Below are positions 63,829-64,000 of a stretch of DNA of 64,000 nucleotides, in pieces. The first letter of the stretch is position 1. Each line of letters starts with the position of its first letter. The notes beneath the pieces are model-generated. The model ran no database searches. It saw nothing but the letters and a program-made list of their open reading frames with translations, and had not been told where the DNA came from. The stretch lies in the NCBI GenBank assembly GCA_002724395.1, contig PBOR01000015.1, positions 87,068 to 151,067 on the forward strand, written 5' to 3'. The translations under genes were made by a program, and so were the position numbers. The stretch is from Rhodospirillaceae bacterium (GTDB taxonomy: Bacteria > Pseudomonadota > Alphaproteobacteria > UBA8366).

Positions 63829-64000
63829 ATGGCAGCTAAAGCAGCAGCGCAAAAAAAGATAACTCAAAAAGCTAATAAAAAGTCCAACGCCAAAGCTAAT
63901 GGCAAGGCCAACGCCAAAGCCAAAGCCAACGCCAAAGCCAAAGCCAAAGCCAAAGCCAAAGCCAAAGCCAAAGCCAAAGCCAAAGCCAAAGCCAAAGCCA
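63829..64000 (+). CDS. N-terminus of a probable RNA polymerase sigma factor RpoD, 3' partial
   Basis: An ATG at 63829, after GTGAGGT, opens a frame to the window end. The 57 visible codons encode MAAKAAAQKKITQKANKKSNAK and then an Ala-Lys repeat. The position directly after dnaG is that of rpoD in alphaproteobacteria, but no sigma-factor region is yet visible, so the identity is inferred from position only. A histone-like or other basic protein is the alternative. Confidence 0.55.
   Translation, partial: MAAKAAAQKKITQKANKKSNAKANGKANAKAKANAKAKAKAKAKAKAKAKAKAKAKA
63907..64000 (+). repeat. GCCAAA hexanucleotide tandem repeat
   Basis: From 63907 the sequence is GCCAA(A/C) units, perfect as GCCAAA from 63931 to the window edge (70 bases, 11.7 copies), continuing beyond. 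In the gene frame it reads Ala-Lys, with Asn in the first and fourth units. The 6-nt unit preserves frame, so copy-number change alters length but not reading. Confidence 0.95.

Noticed and set aside
63907..64000. CRISPR array
   Set aside because: The unit is a 6-nt codon-pair repeat without spacers and lies inside an open frame.
1..64000. tRNA genes, insertion sequences, prophage or integrative elements
   Set aside because: I scanned the intergenic gaps for cloverleaf arms, terminal repeats and integrase or transposase motifs and found none convincing.

Overview
The window is a gene-dense stretch of an alphaproteobacterial chromosome, most likely a free-living, probably marine, Rhodospirillales-like bacterium. 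The evidence is gene content and order: uvrC-pgsA-moaD-moaE, ybjN-proC, pgeF-prs-rplY-pth-ychF, petA-petB-petC (bc1 complex), nudix-DUF6111-CCA transferase beside DUF1285/moxR, carA-carB beside yqeY-dnaG-(rpoD), and a DnaG whose zinc ligands are mostly substituted. A class GN sortase with its VIT/vWA partner is typical of marine proteobacteria. Base composition is close to half G+C and even. I saw no tRNA, rRNA, phage, insertion sequence or CRISPR array.

Layout. 1-7.8 kb: a partial phytanoyl-CoA dioxygenase, two DMT-family exporters, a lone MlaF-like ABC ATPase, the VIT/vWA protein plus sortase, and a GrdB-like gene interrupted by one in-frame UGA that is best read as selenocysteine. 7.8-17.3 kb: uvrB, two tandem enolase-superfamily dehydratase/racemase paralogues, a 680-bp AT-rich gap, then uvrC-pgsA-moaD-moaE and ilvE. 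17.5-22.2 kb: an EnvZ/OmpR-like two-component pair, a TetR regulator, proC-ybjN, and ubiK. 22.3-31.9 kb: hldD-lgt-midA-pgeF in overlapping order, an unknown lipoprotein, prs, rplY, pth, ychF, a dienelactone-hydrolase family gene and a rhodanese. 31.9-39.4 kb: mtnP, the bc1 operon with a clear terminator, trmL-hemF, CCA transferase, DUF6111 and a NUDIX hydrolase. 39.4-46.8 kb: DUF1285 diverging from a moxR-DUF58-BatA/DUF4159-amidotransferase-like operon whose moxR carries an internal in-frame TAA. 46.8-55.5 kb: a small lipoprotein and a porin, a DUF6445-like protein, msrP without msrQ, and a minus-strand set of ELM1-like protein, 2OG-Fe(II) oxygenase, unknown 636-aa protein and LysR regulator. 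55.6-64 kb: an Lrp/AsnC regulator with an operator-like palindrome, greA, carAB, yqeY, dnaG and the start of a gene in the rpoD position whose N-terminus is an Ala-Lys repeat encoded by a GCCAAA microsatellite.

Most of the window is core metabolism, repair and envelope biogenesis. The points most worth a second look are the predicted selenoprotein with a SECIS-like hairpin just after its UGA, the sortase substrate without an LPxTG motif, the two reading frames (moxR and the rplY tail) that continue in frame beyond a TAA, the uncharacterised oxygenase/636-aa/LysR operon, and the hexanucleotide repeat at the right edge.
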